Assembly: GCA_018971945.1 (NCBI GenBank) | Contig: JAGWZH010000013.1 | Coordinates: 1 to 47,827, forward strand | From: Alphaproteobacteria bacterium | Lineage (GTDB): Bacteria; Pseudomonadota; Alphaproteobacteria; Caulobacterales; Aquidulcibacteraceae | Reading direction: 5' to 3' | DNA length: 47,827 bases | Shown here: positions 38,507 through 47,693 of the stretch, piece after piece | Layout: the number at the start of each line of letters is the position of its first letter | How positions within the stretch are numbered: the first letter of the stretch is position 1 | Translations under genes and position numbers: made by a program | Notes under the pieces: generated by a model | What the model was told of the DNA's origin: nothing | The model's database searches: none | What the model saw: only the letters and a program-made list of their open reading frames with translations

Positions 38507-40950
38507 GAGGAGCCTTTCGGGTTGGCGCGGCGGGTCGGCGACGCGCTCAAGGGGTCCGCCGGCCATGGGTGTTTGGGATACCGCCCCCTGAGATCGGCGC
38601 GAACGGCGGCGTAGGAGCCGCGCCAGAACCCCGGGAGGTCGCGGGTGGTCTGCACTGGGCGGTTCGCTGGAGAGAGGAGCAGAAGCAAGAGCGGCGCCCG
38701 TCCTCCCGCCACAGACGGATGCTGATCAAGGCCAAACAGCTCCTGCAGGCGGATCGCGAGGGCAGGTCCGTTTTCAGCAATGTAATCAATAGCATGATCG
38801 CCACCCGCCGGACTCTCAAACCTGAGGGGCGCTTCCTTCTGCAGCCGTCCGCGCTGTCGGTGATCGAGGAGCGCGGCGACCGCTTGCGCGAGGCGACCCT
38901 CAAGGGCGTTGAGCCGGGTAGAGCCGTTCAAGGCCGGCGCGAGCCATTCATCCGAGCGCGCCAGCAACGCCGCGTCGGAGAGGTCTGGCCAAGCGTCCTC
39001 ACCCTCAAGCCCCCGCAGCAAGGCGACCCGCGCCTGCAGGGTCTTGAGGGCAGGATCGTCTGGCAGAAGCGCCAGGCCATGGACGCGCACCGCCTCCAAA
39101 AGCGCGGCGGCCAATTGATCTTGCGGCGCCGCCTCCAGCGGCCCTTCCGTCAGAACAAGACGTCCGAACCGTGTCTGCCGGCGGGCCCGTACGGCGCGAT
39201 GTTCGGGATGGAAGCGGATATCGACCCGCTGCTCGATCCGGTCTGGGAAACGGGTTTGCAGATCAGCAAGCGTGAGGGGCGCGGCCAAGCGAACCAGGGC
39301 GCGATCCGCTGCTCCGGTGACCTCTCCCACCGCAAGATATGGCTCTACCGACAGCGCGCTTTCGGCCTCAACCCGCACGATCCGTCCATTGGCGAGTTGG
39401 AACAAGCCATCGCCCCGGGCTTTCGCCACCCGGTCGGGATAAGCCGACGCCAGGAGCGGGCCCAGCGCCTGAGGAGCGAGGTCTTGGCCTTTCCCGCCAG
39501 CGTCCAGCGCGATGCGTGCGGCGAGAGCCCTGGCGGCTCTGGCCCTTGGGCTTGGCTCTCGGCAGAGGCGTTCCACCCGGGACGCGGCGTCCAAGACGCC
39601 CCGCGCAAGCGTGTCTTCGGTAATGGCCAAAGCCAGGAGCGCCGCCGTCCAGCGCTCATGGTCAGGGGCGCTGAGCACCATGTGAGCGAGCCGCGGCGGC
39701 AAAGGCAAGGCGCTCAGCCGGGCGCCATGGTCGGTGATGCGGCCGTCTGCAGCAAGGGCGTGCATCGCTTGCAGGGCCGCCGCCGCCTGCGCCCAGGCGG
39801 CTTTTGGGGGGGGATCGAGCCAAGTGAGGCCCATGGGATCGATCACGCCCCACGCGGCGAGATCCAACACGAGGCCGGACAGGTCAGCGTTCAAAAGGTC
39901 TGGCGGGTCAAATTCAGGCCGCGACCGTGTTTCCCCCTCGCTCCAGAGGCGGTAACACACGCCCGGCTCCAGCCGGCCCGCCCGTCCCTTGCGCTGCTCC
40001 AGGCTTGATTGGCTGGCCCGGACGGTCACAAGGCGTGTCACCCCGACCTCAGATTCGTAGCGCGCGCGTCGCGACAGGCCGGCGTCGACGACCACCCGGA
40101 CGCCTTCGATCGTGAGGCTGGTTTCTGCAATAGCCGACGCGATCACGACTTTCCGCATTCCCGGGGAAGCGGGACGGATGGCGGCGTCTTGCGCCGCGGG
40201 GTCCATCGCGCCGTAGAGCGTGTGAAGCGCGACACCGGCGGGGAGCCCTTCCTGCAAGATTTGGGCGGCGCGAAGGATCTCCGCCGCTCCTGGGAGAAAG
40301 GCGAGAACGCTTCCCGGTTCAGAGCGCAGAGCCTCTTTGACCGCGCCGGCGACCTCGGCCGAGGGGTCGGCGTTCGGCGTCGCCGGAGGCCTGTGAACCA
40401 CCCTCACGGGGAACATCCGACCCTGGCTCTCGACCACCGGGCAATCTCCCAGCAAGCCGGAGATCCGCGCAGCGTCGAGCGTGGCTGACATCACCAGGAG
40501 CCTCAGATCGTCCCGCAGGCCCTGCTGGGCGTCTCGCGCCAACGCCAAGGCGAGATCGCCCTCGAGGCTGCGTTCGTGAAATTCGTCGAAAAGGACGGCG
40601 GCGATCCCGCCGAGGGCGGGATCCGCCAGGATGAGGCGGGTGAAGACGCCTTCGGTGAGAACCTCGATCTGTGTCTGCGGGCCGACTCTCGTTTCAAGCC
40701 TTACCCTGTAGCCGACGGTCGCCCCGATCGGTTCGCCGAGGGTCGAAGCCATCCGCGCCGCCGCCGCCCTGGCCGCGATCCTTCGCGGCGCCAGCACCAA
40801 AAGCTTCCTATCCTTGCGCCAAGGTTCATCCAAAAGCGCAAGGGGCGCGCGCGTCGTCTTGCCTGCCCCAGGCGGCGCCACCAGAACGGCCTCCGAACGC
40901 GCCCGAAGGGCGGCGCGCAGGGCAGGCAGGACCTCTTCGATAGGCAACAT
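38503..40950 (-). CDS. hrpB: ATP-dependent helicase HrpB
   Basis: 815-residue DEAH-like superfamily 2 helicase of unclear role in bacteria. Helicase motifs run in order: motif I VAPPGAGKTTRAPL (Lys31), motif II LFDEFHERSLEGDLAL, motif III VMSATLDAARI, motif V IASAIAETSLTIEGVRVVVD, and motif VI QRKGRAGRLEPGVCYRLW. The C-terminal HrpB-specific domain follows, with F-W-R-G-S-Y-A and R-Y-P-K-H-P-W-P near the end. Length matches the family. It starts at ATG 40950. It is the first gene of the two-gene unit with the PLP dehydratase. Confidence 0.95.
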   Translation of the reverse strand: MLPIEEVLPALRAALRARSEAVLVAPPGAGKTTRAPLALLDEPWRKDRKLLVLAPRRIAARAAAARMASTLGEPIGATVGYRVRLETRVGPQTQIEVLTEGVFTRLILADPALGGIAAVLFDEFHERSLEGDLALALARDAQQGLRDDLRLLVMSATLDAARISGLLGDCPVVESQGRMFPVRVVHRPPATPNADPSAEVAGAVKEALRSEPGSVLAFLPGAAEILRAAQILQEGLPAGVALHTLYGAMDPAAQDAAIRPASPGMRKVVIASAIAETSLTIEGVRVVVDAGLSRRARYESEVGVTRLVTVRASQSSLEQRKGRAGRLEPGVCYRLWSEGETRSRPEFDPPDLLNADLSGLVLDLAAWGVIDPMGLTWLDPPPKAAWAQAAAALQAMHALAADGRITDHGARLSALPLPPRLAHMVLSAPDHERWTAALLALAITEDTLARGVLDAASRVERLCREPSPRARAARALAARIALDAGGKGQDLAPQALGPLLASAYPDRVAKARGDGLFQLANGRIVRVEAESALSVEPYLAVGEVTGAADRALVRLAAPLTLADLQTRFPDRIEQRVDIRFHPEHRAVRARRQTRFGRLVLTEGPLEAAPQDQLAAALLEAVRVHGLALLPDDPALKTLQARVALLRGLEGEDAWPDLSDAALLARSDEWLAPALNGSTRLNALEGRLAQAVAALLDHRQRGRLQKEAPLRFESPAGGDHAIDYIAENGPALAIRLQELFGLDQHPSVAGGRAPLLLLLLSPANRPVQTTRDLPGFWRGSYAAVRADLRGRYPKHPWPADPLSASPTRRANPKGSS

Positions 40951-41018
40951 GCATGCTATGCTTTAAGAGAAGGGGAGAGCTCCGCCAAGCGGACTGAAGC
41001 GAAGGGAGGTGCGTCGAT

Positions 41019-41564
41019 ATGCTGTTCAAGCGACTGGGCGCGGTGCTGATGTTGATCGGAACCTTGGGCGTGGTCTCTTGCGCCTCTCGAGGCGAGGATC
41101 GTCGCAATCGGGCGGAGGAGCTTCGCGACAGCGTCGGCAGCGCGGCGACCACGCCGTTCCGCGACTTGAATCTCATTAGGGAGGAGATTCCGCCTGTTCT
41201 CGCCGCGATAAGATACCCTTATGACACGGCGTCCCTTGCGGCAGGCTGCACCGCGGTCGCTTATGAAATCGGACTCCTCGACGCGGTTCTGGGAACGGAA
41301 AGCTATCAGCCGGGACAAGACGATCGCAACTGGTCGGAGCGTGGGGCGGATCTCGCGACCGACGCCGCCAACGACGCGGTCCGCGGCACGGGTGAGATAT
41401 TGCCCTTCCGGGGTTGGGTCCGATCGGCCAGCGGCGCCAACCGCGCCGAGCGGGAAGCGATCAGGGCTTTTGAAATGGGTCAGATGCGCCGTTCTTTTCT
41501 GCGCGGTTACGGGTCGTCTCTGGGGTGCAGGGGCGTGGTGCCCCAGCCGCCCCCGCCCCGATAA
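41019..41564 (+). CDS. small lipoprotein of unknown function
   Basis: 181-residue predicted lipoprotein: the hydrophobic leader MLIGTLGVVSC ends in a V-V-S-C lipobox (Cys21). The mature part is mixed alpha, including a T-T-P-F-R-D-L-N-L-I-R-E-E-I-P segment. Two further cysteines (A-A-G-C-T-A and S-L-G-C-R-G) may pair. The middle RGADLATDAANDAVRGTGE looks like a glycine/alanine helical hairpin. The end is proline-rich. I know of no function. ATG 41019 follows GGGAGGTG. It is divergent from hrpB (68 bp) and convergent with the lytic transglycosylase gene (5 bp). Confidence 0.75.
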   Translation: MLFKRLGAVLMLIGTLGVVSCASRGEDRRNRAEELRDSVGSAATTPFRDLNLIREEIPPVLAAIRYPYDTASLAAGCTAVAYEIGLLDAVLGTESYQPGQDDRNWSERGADLATDAANDAVRGTGEILPFRGWVRSASGANRAEREAIRAFEMGQMRRSFLRGYGSSLGCRGVVPQPPPPR

Positions 41565-41569
41565 GAAGC

Positions 41570-43633
41570 TCAGCCGCCGCGCTGCAGATCTTGCTGGAGG
41601 CGGAGGGGGGCAGGCGCGCCTGACAAGCGATGCCGATAGACCTGCAGGTTCTCCATCACCCGCTGAACATAGTTGCGTGTCTCTGAGAACGGGATCGATT
41701 CAACCCAATCGATGGGATCGACGGCGCCGGCCCGTGGATCTCCAAGCTCTTGGATCCATTGGCGTCCCCGGCCGGAGCCTGCATTGTAAGACGCGATGAC
41801 GAGGATATAGCTTCCGTTCCATTCCTCGAGCAGGTCCTGAAGGTGGCGCGCCCCCAGCACGACATTATAGTCAGGGTCGTCCATCAGGGCGGAGAGGGAA
41901 TAGGGCACGCCTTCGCGGTTGGCCGTAATGCGGGCCGTGGCGGGCATCAATTGCATCAGCCCGCGGGCGCCAGCGCGGCTGAAAGCGCGGGGATCGAACT
42001 CGCTCTCTTGACGGATAATGGCATGGACGAGAGCCGCCTCCGGCCGGCCAGGTTGGCGTGCATTGGCCGGCAGGGTCATGATGGGGTAGGCCGCATTTGG
42101 AGCCAAGACGCCGCGGAAGACGCCCGCTTTGCCATGACGAACCGCGCTTAAGGGATAATTGTTCTCACGCGCGAGCGCGGCGAGGAGCTCCAGCTCCAGA
42201 GGATCGGTCAACTGGTCGTCGAGATGAAAAGCGATGCGTTGGAAATCTTGCTGGTCGCCAGCCTGCGCCACAAAGCGCAAAGCGCGGACAAGTTCGCGGC
42301 TTTCAAAGCGCTCCCGCGTCTCCGCCGGGATCACGCTGGTGTCTGAGAAGGCGATGACGGCGTCGGGGTCGAGCCTTTGGGCGGCAAGCTGTCCGTAATA
42401 AGTGTAGTTGTGCCGCCCCGCCATGCGATAAGCGGCTTGCGCCTCCTCGGCCTCGCTCTGCGCCTCGTGCGCGCGGCCTAGCCAATAGTAACCGCGGGCG
42501 ACGCTGATGGGCGAGGATACGCCCCGCGCCAAAGTTTGGAAGTGGCCCTCGGCGCGGCCGGCGGCGTTCAGAAAGCGCAGCGAGAGCCAGCCCGCCAAGA
42601 ACTCCGCGTCGGAGAACTGCTCTCCTGAGGTCATCCCATGGTTCTGGGTGAGGCGGAAAGCCCGCTCCGCTTGCCCCGCGCGAAGATGGCGCGTGACGAA
42701 GGCCCGCTTTTGCCGAAAGATTTCATCACGGGCCGCGAGAGGCGCGGCGAGGGAGTCGATGCGGGCGGTATAGGGGGCGGCGTCCTCCCAACGCCCCTGG
42801 TCGATGATGTAGTCGGCGCGATCATAAAGCAGGCCAGGATCGTCTTGGTGGGACGCGGGAACCGCGTCCACGGCGGCCTGCAGGCCTCGCCGGGGGCGGG
42901 TTTGCAGAGCGATGCGCGCTTGGGCGACCAGCCTGTCATGATAGCCGATTTCGGGCAGCAGCGCGCGGGCTTCGCCGTAGGCTTCTCGCCAAAGCAAACT
43001 ATCGACCCGCGCTTTATGGTCCTCCTGTCCGAGCAAAGAGCCAAAGCCGCCGCGCGCGACCGCTTGCGCCTGGGGCGACAACCGATCATGGCGCCAAGCG
43101 TCTCGCGCCAGAGCGGCGGCTTGGTCCGCTCGACCGAGGGTCAGATAGGCTTGCGCCAGCGCGATCTTGCCGTCGCCCGTCGAGGGGCCGCCGCCTTCTT
43201 CCAAGAGCTGGGCCAACGCCTCCGCGGACAGTCCCGCATTCAAGGCGTTCCGTTCCAGACGTTCGCGCATGGTGGCGCGGCCGGGCCAATCGGTCAGCTC
43301 GCGCCAGGCGTCGTAGGCGGCCGAAAAGCTTTGCGGGGCGTTTTCGTCTACGGCCAGACGCCACTGCAGGAACCGGCGCACCAAAGGATCATTGGCGGCT
43401 TGGCTCAAAGCGGCCACTTCCGTCCAGCGCCCGGCGTCCGCGGCCGCCACACCGTTTTGCAGCGTCGTCATGTCGCTGCTCGCCAGGGAGCTGGGGACGA
43501 CATATTCCGCCGCATCGGCGGACACTGCGGCGGCGACTTGCGGATCCCGCGACAAGGCCGCCGTTGTCAGGGCTGCGGCCGCCGCGACGACCACGGCCCC
43601 AACTGTTCGCCGCCAGGTCATTCTTGCAATCAT
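41570..43633 (-). CDS. soluble-type lytic murein transglycosylase (SLT)
   Basis: 687-residue periplasmic enzyme that cleaves the MurNAc-GlcNAc bond of peptidoglycan to form anhydro-muropeptides. It has a signal-type hydrophobic N-terminus (about residues 10-28) and a long alpha-helical superhelical part (about 60-520), with TPR/Slt70-like repeats such as YYWLGRAHEAQSEAEEAQAA. The catalytic domain at the end has Glu in AIIRQESEFDPRAFS, GARGLMQLMPATA, the NVVLGARHLQDLL block, and IASYNAG. The layout is like Slt70. ATG 43633 is used; 43621 is possible. Products would feed recycling by NagZ. Confidence 0.93.
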   Translation of the reverse strand: MIARMTWRRTVGAVVVAAAAALTTAALSRDPQVAAAVSADAAEYVVPSSLASSDMTTLQNGVAAADAGRWTEVAALSQAANDPLVRRFLQWRLAVDENAPQSFSAAYDAWRELTDWPGRATMRERLERNALNAGLSAEALAQLLEEGGGPSTGDGKIALAQAYLTLGRADQAAALARDAWRHDRLSPQAQAVARGGFGSLLGQEDHKARVDSLLWREAYGEARALLPEIGYHDRLVAQARIALQTRPRRGLQAAVDAVPASHQDDPGLLYDRADYIIDQGRWEDAAPYTARIDSLAAPLAARDEIFRQKRAFVTRHLRAGQAERAFRLTQNHGMTSGEQFSDAEFLAGWLSLRFLNAAGRAEGHFQTLARGVSSPISVARGYYWLGRAHEAQSEAEEAQAAYRMAGRHNYTYYGQLAAQRLDPDAVIAFSDTSVIPAETRERFESRELVRALRFVAQAGDQQDFQRIAFHLDDQLTDPLELELLAALARENNYPLSAVRHGKAGVFRGVLAPNAAYPIMTLPANARQPGRPEAALVHAIIRQESEFDPRAFSRAGARGLMQLMPATARITANREGVPYSLSALMDDPDYNVVLGARHLQDLLEEWNGSYILVIASYNAGSGRGRQWIQELGDPRAGAVDPIDWVESIPFSETRNYVQRVMENLQVYRHRLSGAPAPLRLQQDLQRGG

Positions 43634-43684
43634 GGCTTCGCCCCCATGCCGGCGCCGCTTGCGCCTGCGGCGACGTGGCGCTTA

Positions 43685-43843
43685 ATGCTTATCACCGATC
43701 CTGGCCCGGCGCGCGCCTCGCCGACCCTCTGGCTGCGCCAGCGCGACCTGCGCCACACCAATAATGCTGCCATTCTGTGCAGCGATTCTGGGGATTCTAG
43801 GGCGGATTGTGACGCGCCGCCGGGCGGCGCGCCGTACGAGTGA
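43685..43843 (+). pseudogene. possible photolyase N-terminal remnant
   Basis: A 52-codon frame (ATG 43685, stop 43841) in the gap before dapA encodes P-T-L-W-L-R-Q-R-D-L-R-H-T-N-N-A-A-I. This resembles, without gaps, the N-terminal block of the photolyase/cryptochrome family (T-x-x-W-F-R-x-D-L-R-L-x-D-N-x-A-L). It then loses similarity and stops. There is no clear ribosome site. It may be the decayed start of a photolyase gene, or a chance match in GC-rich DNA. Confidence 0.25.
43813..43831. other. 8-bp GC hairpin upstream of dapA
   Basis: CGCGCCGC, loop CGG, GCGGCGCG lies about 85 bp before the dapA start. No T-run follows. It may be a processing or attenuation stem in the dapA leader, or chance. 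Confidence 0.3.
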
Positions 43844-43915
43844 GGTGATGGCTTCGGACCGCTTCGATGCGAAGGAAACTGAGGCGGGCGAGCGTGGAGG
43901 AATGGGCCTATCGTG

Positions 43916-44785
43916 ATGATCAGGGGATCGCTTCCGGCGCTTGTGACGCCGTTCCGCGATGGGGGCGTTGACGAAGACGCTTTCGTGGCTCTGGTGGAAA
44001 GGCAGCTTGCTGCGGGGGCCCGCGGACTGGTTCCGTGCGGGACCACCGGGGAGGCGAGCGCGCTGCGACCCGATGAACACAAGCGCGTGATCACGCTCAC
44101 GATTGGGGCCGTGCGCGGGCGTGTTCCGGTTGTGGCTGGCGTCGGCGGCGGCGCTCTGGAGACTGTGATCGAGAAGATGGCTTTCGCCAAAGCCCAGGGC
44201 GCGGATGCAGCGCTGGTTGTAACCCCCTATTATGTTCGTCCGAGCCAGGAAGGGCTTGTCGCCTATTACGAGGCGCTTCAAAAAGCCGTGGCTTTGCCTT
44301 TTGTGGCTTACAATGTGCCGACGCGTACGGGCGTTGATTTGGCCGTCGAGACCCTGGGTCGCATCGCCCAGCTGCCGAACGCGATAGGGATCAAGGATGC
44401 GACTGGAGATCTGAGCCGCACCCCCCGGCACAAGGCGCTCGTGCCCGACGATTTTGCGCTTCTGTCTGGGGACGACGGCTCCGCGCTCGGCTTTAACGCC
44501 CAGGGAGGCGTGGGGTGTATTTCAGTGACTGCGAACGTGGCCCCGGGCGCTTTCGCGGCCATGCAGGAGGCGACCTTGACGGGCGATTACGCGGAAGCTG
44601 AGCGCCTTAATGCGACGATGGCGCGGCTGCATCGCGCATTGTTCCTGTATCCAAGCCCCGCTCCCGTCAAACGCTGCCTGAGACTTTTGGGGCTGTGCGA
44701 CGACGCGGTGCGTTTGCCCTTGACGGAAGCGCCTGAAAGCCTGGATGCGGAACTCCGGGCCGCCATGGCGGAGGCGGGATTATGA
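43916..44785 (+). CDS. dapA: 4-hydroxy-tetrahydrodipicolinate synthase
   Basis: 289-residue class I aldolase of lysine and diaminopimelate synthesis, which condenses pyruvate with aspartate semialdehyde. Schiff-base Lys is in [10 protein letters not shown] (about residue 160). The active-site Tyr is in AYNVPTRTG and the paired Thr in [10 protein letters not shown]. The fold opens with [10 protein letters not shown] and ends normally. The start is ATG 43916 (a GTG three bases earlier is possible), with GAGG upstream. The stop overlaps smpB (ATGA). dapA-smpB pairing is common in Alphaproteobacteria. Confidence 0.95.
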   Translation: MIRGSLPALVTPFRDGGVDEDAFVALVERQLAAGARGLVPCGTTGEASALRPDEHKRVITLTIGAVRGRVPVVAGVGGGALETVIEKMAFAKAQGADAALVVTPYYVRPSQEGLVAYYEALQKAVALPFVAYNVPTRTGVDLAVETLGRIAQLPNAIGIKDATGDLSRTPRHKALVPDDFALLSGDDGSALGFNAQGGVGCISVTANVAPGAFAAMQEATLTGDYAEAERLNATMARLHRALFLYPSPAPVKRCLRLLGLCDDAVRLPLTEAPESLDAELRAAMAEAGL

Positions 44786-45234
44786 GCAAAGTGATCGCGG
44801 AAAACCGGCGCGCGCGCTTTGACTACATGATCGAGGACACGATGGAAGCGGGGATCGTTCTGACAGGGACAGAAGTGAAGGCGTGCCGGCTTGGCCGCGC
44901 CACGATCACGGAGAGCTATGCGAGCCCTGAGCGGGGGGAGCTGTTTTTAATCAACGCCAATATTTTGGAGTACGCTCCCGCCAATCAGTTCAACCATGAA
45001 CCGCGCCGCCCTCGAAAATTATTGGTACGCAAACGCCAGCTGAATCGTTTGGTGGGCGCTGTGGAGCGGGAGGGGCGTACGATCATCCCCTTGAAGCTTT
45101 ATTTTAATGATCGAGGCGTCGCCAAGCTCGAGATTGCTTTGGCGAAAGGCAAGAAGCTGCACGACAAGCGCGCCGCCAGCAAAGACCGGGATTGGAAGCG
45201 AGAGCAGGGCCGTCTCTTGCGCGACAAGAGCTGA
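44782..45234 (+). CDS. smpB: SsrA-binding protein
   Basis: 150-residue tmRNA partner that brings tmRNA to stalled ribosomes in trans-translation. It shows the OB-fold motifs [34 protein letters not shown] and [21 protein letters not shown] lysine/arginine-rich C-terminal tail ([20 protein letters not shown]) inserts in the ribosome. It is coupled to dapA by ATGA. No ssrA gene is seen in the 239-bp gap that follows. Confidence 0.97.
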   Translation: MSKVIAENRRARFDYMIEDTMEAGIVLTGTEVKACRLGRATITESYASPERGELFLINANILEYAPANQFNHEPRRPRKLLVRKRQLNRLVGAVEREGRTIIPLKLYFNDRGVAKLEIALAKGKKLHDKRAASKDRDWKREQGRLLRDKS

Positions 45235-45268
45235 AGCCTTCGGCTGATCGAAAAGCGGCCTCCGCCTT

Positions 45269-45284
45269 TGGCGCCATGGCGCCA
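45269..45284. repeat. 16-bp palindrome after smpB
   Basis: TGGCGCCATGGCGCCA is two copies of the palindromic octamer TGGCGCCA, 34 bp after the smpB stop, in the gap before the convergent glycosylase gene. It could form a small stem; no T-tract follows. A chance occurrence is possible. Confidence 0.35.
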
Positions 45285-45473
45285 GGTCCGGCCGAAGTCC
45301 GGCTATGACGCAGGTCGGGGACACCTCGATAGGCCAGGATCTTCGGCAAATCGCGCGTCGCTGGGGAGCTTTTGGGGGGCGTCCAGGCGCGACCCCGAAA
45401 CCCGGCCAAGGCGGGCGCCTTCAGCGCGCCCTGTGCGCGGATCCCACGAGGGCCGGGGCCGCGTCGCATGAAG

Positions 45474-46145
45474 CTAGAGCCCGGCCGCCGCCTTGGCCGC
45501 CGCGACGGCGCGTTCGAACATGAGCGTCGTCAATCGTCCTGTTTGGGTATTGTAGCGCGAGCAATGATAGCTGGCGACCAGGACCGCGCCTGGTCGAGGG
45601 GCGTCTGGAGAAAAGCCCCCTGAGGGAAGAGAGAAAACCGCCTCATGGGCGAAGGCCGCCGCCGTTGGTTTGAGATCATACGCGCGCAAGACGCTGTCGT
45701 GCGCGATTCTGCCCAGAGCGAGAATGGCCTTGAGGTGCGGAAGAGCGGCGATCCGGGCGGCGAGGAACGGCCGACATTCGGCGATCTCCGCCGGACTGGG
45801 TTTGTTTTCGGGCGGCGCGCAACGAACCGCATTCGTGATCATGCAGCCGGAGAGCCTCAAGCCGTCCTCTGGGTCAGCCCGATACTGTCCAGAAGCGAGG
45901 CCGAATTTGAGCAGGGTTCCGTAAAGCAGTTCGCCTGCGTAATCGCCGGTAAACGGGCGGCCTGTCCGGTTGGCGCCTGTGCGCCCTGGGGCGAGCCCCA
46001 CGATGAGGAGTGCGGCCTTAGGGTCCCCGAATGAAGGGGCGGCCCCATTGAACCAAAAAGGCTCCTCCGCAGCGTTGCGACGCCGATAGGCGACGAGCCG
46101 CGGGCATAAAGGGCAGTCCTTGGGCGCCTCCGCCTCTGGGCTCAT
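45474..46145 (-). CDS. uracil-DNA glycosylase, family 5 (UDGb)-like
   Basis: 223-residue DNA repair glycosylase of the iron-sulfur uracil-DNA glycosylase superfamily. Motif I is VGLAPGRTGANRTGRPFTGD, the family 5 form. Cysteines for a 4Fe-4S cluster are seen in C-P-L-C-P-R-L, in L-S-G-C and in NAVRCAPPENK. The C-terminal motif is ASYHCSRYNTQTGRLT, matching H-P-S/H-C-S-x-x-N. It removes uracil and some deaminated purines. Its start overlaps the stop of the NYN gene (ATGA), so they share a minus-strand unit. It could be annotated as family 4/5; the G-x-N-R-T-G-R block favours 5. Confidence 0.9.
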   Translation of the reverse strand: MSPEAEAPKDCPLCPRLVAYRRRNAAEEPFWFNGAAPSFGDPKAALLIVGLAPGRTGANRTGRPFTGDYAGELLYGTLLKFGLASGQYRADPEDGLRLSGCMITNAVRCAPPENKPSPAEIAECRPFLAARIAALPHLKAILALGRIAHDSVLRAYDLKPTAAAFAHEAVFSLPSGGFSPDAPRPGAVLVASYHCSRYNTQTGRLTTLMFERAVAAAKAAAGL

Positions 46146-46738
46146 AGATCCTCCGCCTCCTCCTCGTCATAGCGGCTCGGCGATCGTTCGCGCGGCGGTC
46201 GCCCCACGAGCGACGCAATTTCGGTCAGGTCCAGAAATGCGTCCGCCTGGCGCCGCAGATCGTCTGCCGCCATGGGGGGTTGCGAACGCATCGTCGACAC
46301 CACCGTCACCCGGACGCCCTTGCGCTGCAGGGCTTCCACCACTGCGACAAAGTCGCCGTCGCCGGAAAAGAGGAAGACATGCGTTAAGTGAACGGCGGCT
46401 TCCATGAGATCGACTGTGATCTCTACATCCATGTCGCCTTTGATCCGACGGCGGCCTGTGGCGTCGGTGAATTCCCGCGCCGCCTTCGTCACCACGCTGT
46501 AGCCGTTATAATCGAGCCAATCGACAAGCGGCCTGATTGGGGAGAAGTCCTGATCATCCAGAAGCGCTGTGTAATACTTGGCTCGCACGAACTGGCCATG
46601 CCGCCGGAACTCCTGCAGAAGCTTCTTGTAGTCCATATCGAAACCCAGCGCCTTGGCGGCCGAGTAAAGATTGGCCCCATCGATGAACAGGCCAGTCCTG
46701 TCGTGGGGATGGATCAAGGCGGCGAGGATCGACGTCAT
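46142..46738 (-). CDS. NYN domain protein (LabA/DUF88 family)
   Basis: 198-residue protein of the PIN-like NYN family, probable ribonucleases. Acidic metal-binding residues are in GLFIDGANLYSAAK (Asp), KGDMDVEITVDLME (Asp) and FLFSGDGDFVAVVEAL (Asp-Asp), the three positions of the family. The C-terminus is acidic (E-E-A-E-D-L). Substrate is unknown; such proteins in Alphaproteobacteria often lie near folK. ATG 46738 is 32 bp from folK on the opposite strand, so promoters overlap. It is coupled to the uracil-DNA glycosylase by ATGA. Confidence 0.9.
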   Translation of the reverse strand: MTSILAALIHPHDRTGLFIDGANLYSAAKALGFDMDYKKLLQEFRRHGQFVRAKYYTALLDDQDFSPIRPLVDWLDYNGYSVVTKAAREFTDATGRRRIKGDMDVEITVDLMEAAVHLTHVFLFSGDGDFVAVVEALQRKGVRVTVVSTMRSQPPMAADDLRRQADAFLDLTEIASLVGRPPRERSPSRYDEEEAEDL

Positions 46739-46770
46739 CGGGGGAGGGGGCCTTTCCGCTTAAGTCAGAT

Positions 46771-47295
46771 ATGGAGCCGATTGTGGCGCTGGGCACCAAC
46801 GTCGCCTTCGGCGGCGCGTCCGGCGGGACGCTCTTGGCGCGCGCTGCCGAAGCGCTCGGGCCACATGGGCTGATCGTACGCCGGCGATCAAGCTTCTGGC
46901 TCAGTCCCGCCTGGCCCGATCCATCCGATCCCCCTTTTGTGAACGCGTGCATGGCGGTCGCTGCGCCAGGGCTGGACCCTCCCGGCCTGCTGACTGTGCT
47001 GCATGAGGTCGAAGCCGCCTTTGGCCGGGTCCGCGGCCGCCGAAACGCGCCCAGGACTCTGGATCTTGATCTCATCGCCTGGGGGGACTTGATCATCGAA
47101 GACGGAGGCGGGCTGGAAATCCCCCACCCACGCCTTGCAGGGCGGGCTTTTGTCTTGGCGCCTTTGTCAGAGATCGTTCCCGGATGGCGTCATCCGCGGA
47201 CAGGAGAGAGCGTTGAGGCCCTTCTCCAAGCGGCCGCAGACCGTGATCAGGTGCGGCGATGGGGCGGCTGGGACGACCGCAGCGCCTGGCCTTAG
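46771..47295 (+). CDS. folK: 2-amino-4-hydroxy-6-hydroxymethyldihydropteridine pyrophosphokinase
   Basis: 174-residue HPPK, which transfers pyrophosphate from ATP to the pterin in folate synthesis. It opens with VALGTNVAFGG and has FVNACMAV. The catalytic loop GRVRGRRNAPRTLDLDLIAW holds the ATP and Mg2+ sites, and IPHPRLAGRAFVLAPLSEI is the diagnostic second block. No clear ribosome site precedes ATG 46771, so the start is by family length. It is divergent from the NYN gene. A 13-bp tandem repeat begins 22 bp after the stop. Confidence 0.95.
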   Translation: MEPIVALGTNVAFGGASGGTLLARAAEALGPHGLIVRRRSSFWLSPAWPDPSDPPFVNACMAVAAPGLDPPGLLTVLHEVEAAFGRVRGRRNAPRTLDLDLIAWGDLIIEDGGGLEIPHPRLAGRAFVLAPLSEIVPGWRHPRTGESVEALLQAAADRDQVRRWGGWDDRSAWP

Positions 47296-47693
47296 GCGCC
47301 TTACCTCCGAGAGGGACGCCAAGACGCCGGGCCAAGACGCCGGGCCAAGACGCCGGGGCGGAACCGCTGAAGGCGGCCGCCATCCCCCGCGTGCGAGGGC
47401 CTGAGGCGGCTCAAACAGGGCCGAACGGGAGGTTGAGGAGGAGGGGGGCACGGGCCACGCCGAGGTGCGGTCTTCAGGAGCGCGCGCCGATCGGCGGATC
47501 GCTGAGCCCAGAGACTGGCGCTTGTTGTAAAGTCCGCCCAAGGACGACTGCGCTGCAGCCATCGCCCTATTGGCCCAAGACCGCTCGTCCACGCCTTGGC
47601 GAGGGTCGCTTGACGCCTATGACCGTTCATCTTGCGCCCGCCCCACAGAGCCTTAAACTCCGAATACGGGATATGGAGCAGGGGCTCGATGCT
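47296..47693. other. 398-bp interval after folK with a minisatellite
   Basis: No gene is supported. It holds the 13-bp tandem repeat at 47318-47356 and otherwise irregular GC-rich sequence. The promoter of the following lipoprotein gene is expected near its end. Confidence 0.55.
47318..47356. repeat. 13-bp tandem repeat, three perfect copies
   Basis: GCCAAGACGCCGG occurs three times head to tail without mismatch (47318-47330, 47331-47343, 47344-47356), just after folK. The unit is not a multiple of three and lies in non-coding sequence. It could vary between strains. Confidence 0.9.

Noticed and set aside
38569-40008. 479-codon open frame on the plus strand opposite hrpB
   Set aside because: It is antisense to a helicase gene with all motifs, and its translation is low-complexity Arg/Gly/Ala-rich with no family likeness. 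Long antisense frames are expected in GC-rich DNA.
42638-43684. Long plus-strand frame across the lytic transglycosylase gene
   Set aside because: It is antisense to the SLT enzyme; only its last 52 codons, outside that gene, are kept as a possible photolyase remnant.
45235-45473. Searched for ssrA (tmRNA) next to smpB
   Set aside because: There is no tRNA-like acceptor ends or tag-coding frame; the gap is too short for a full tmRNA.
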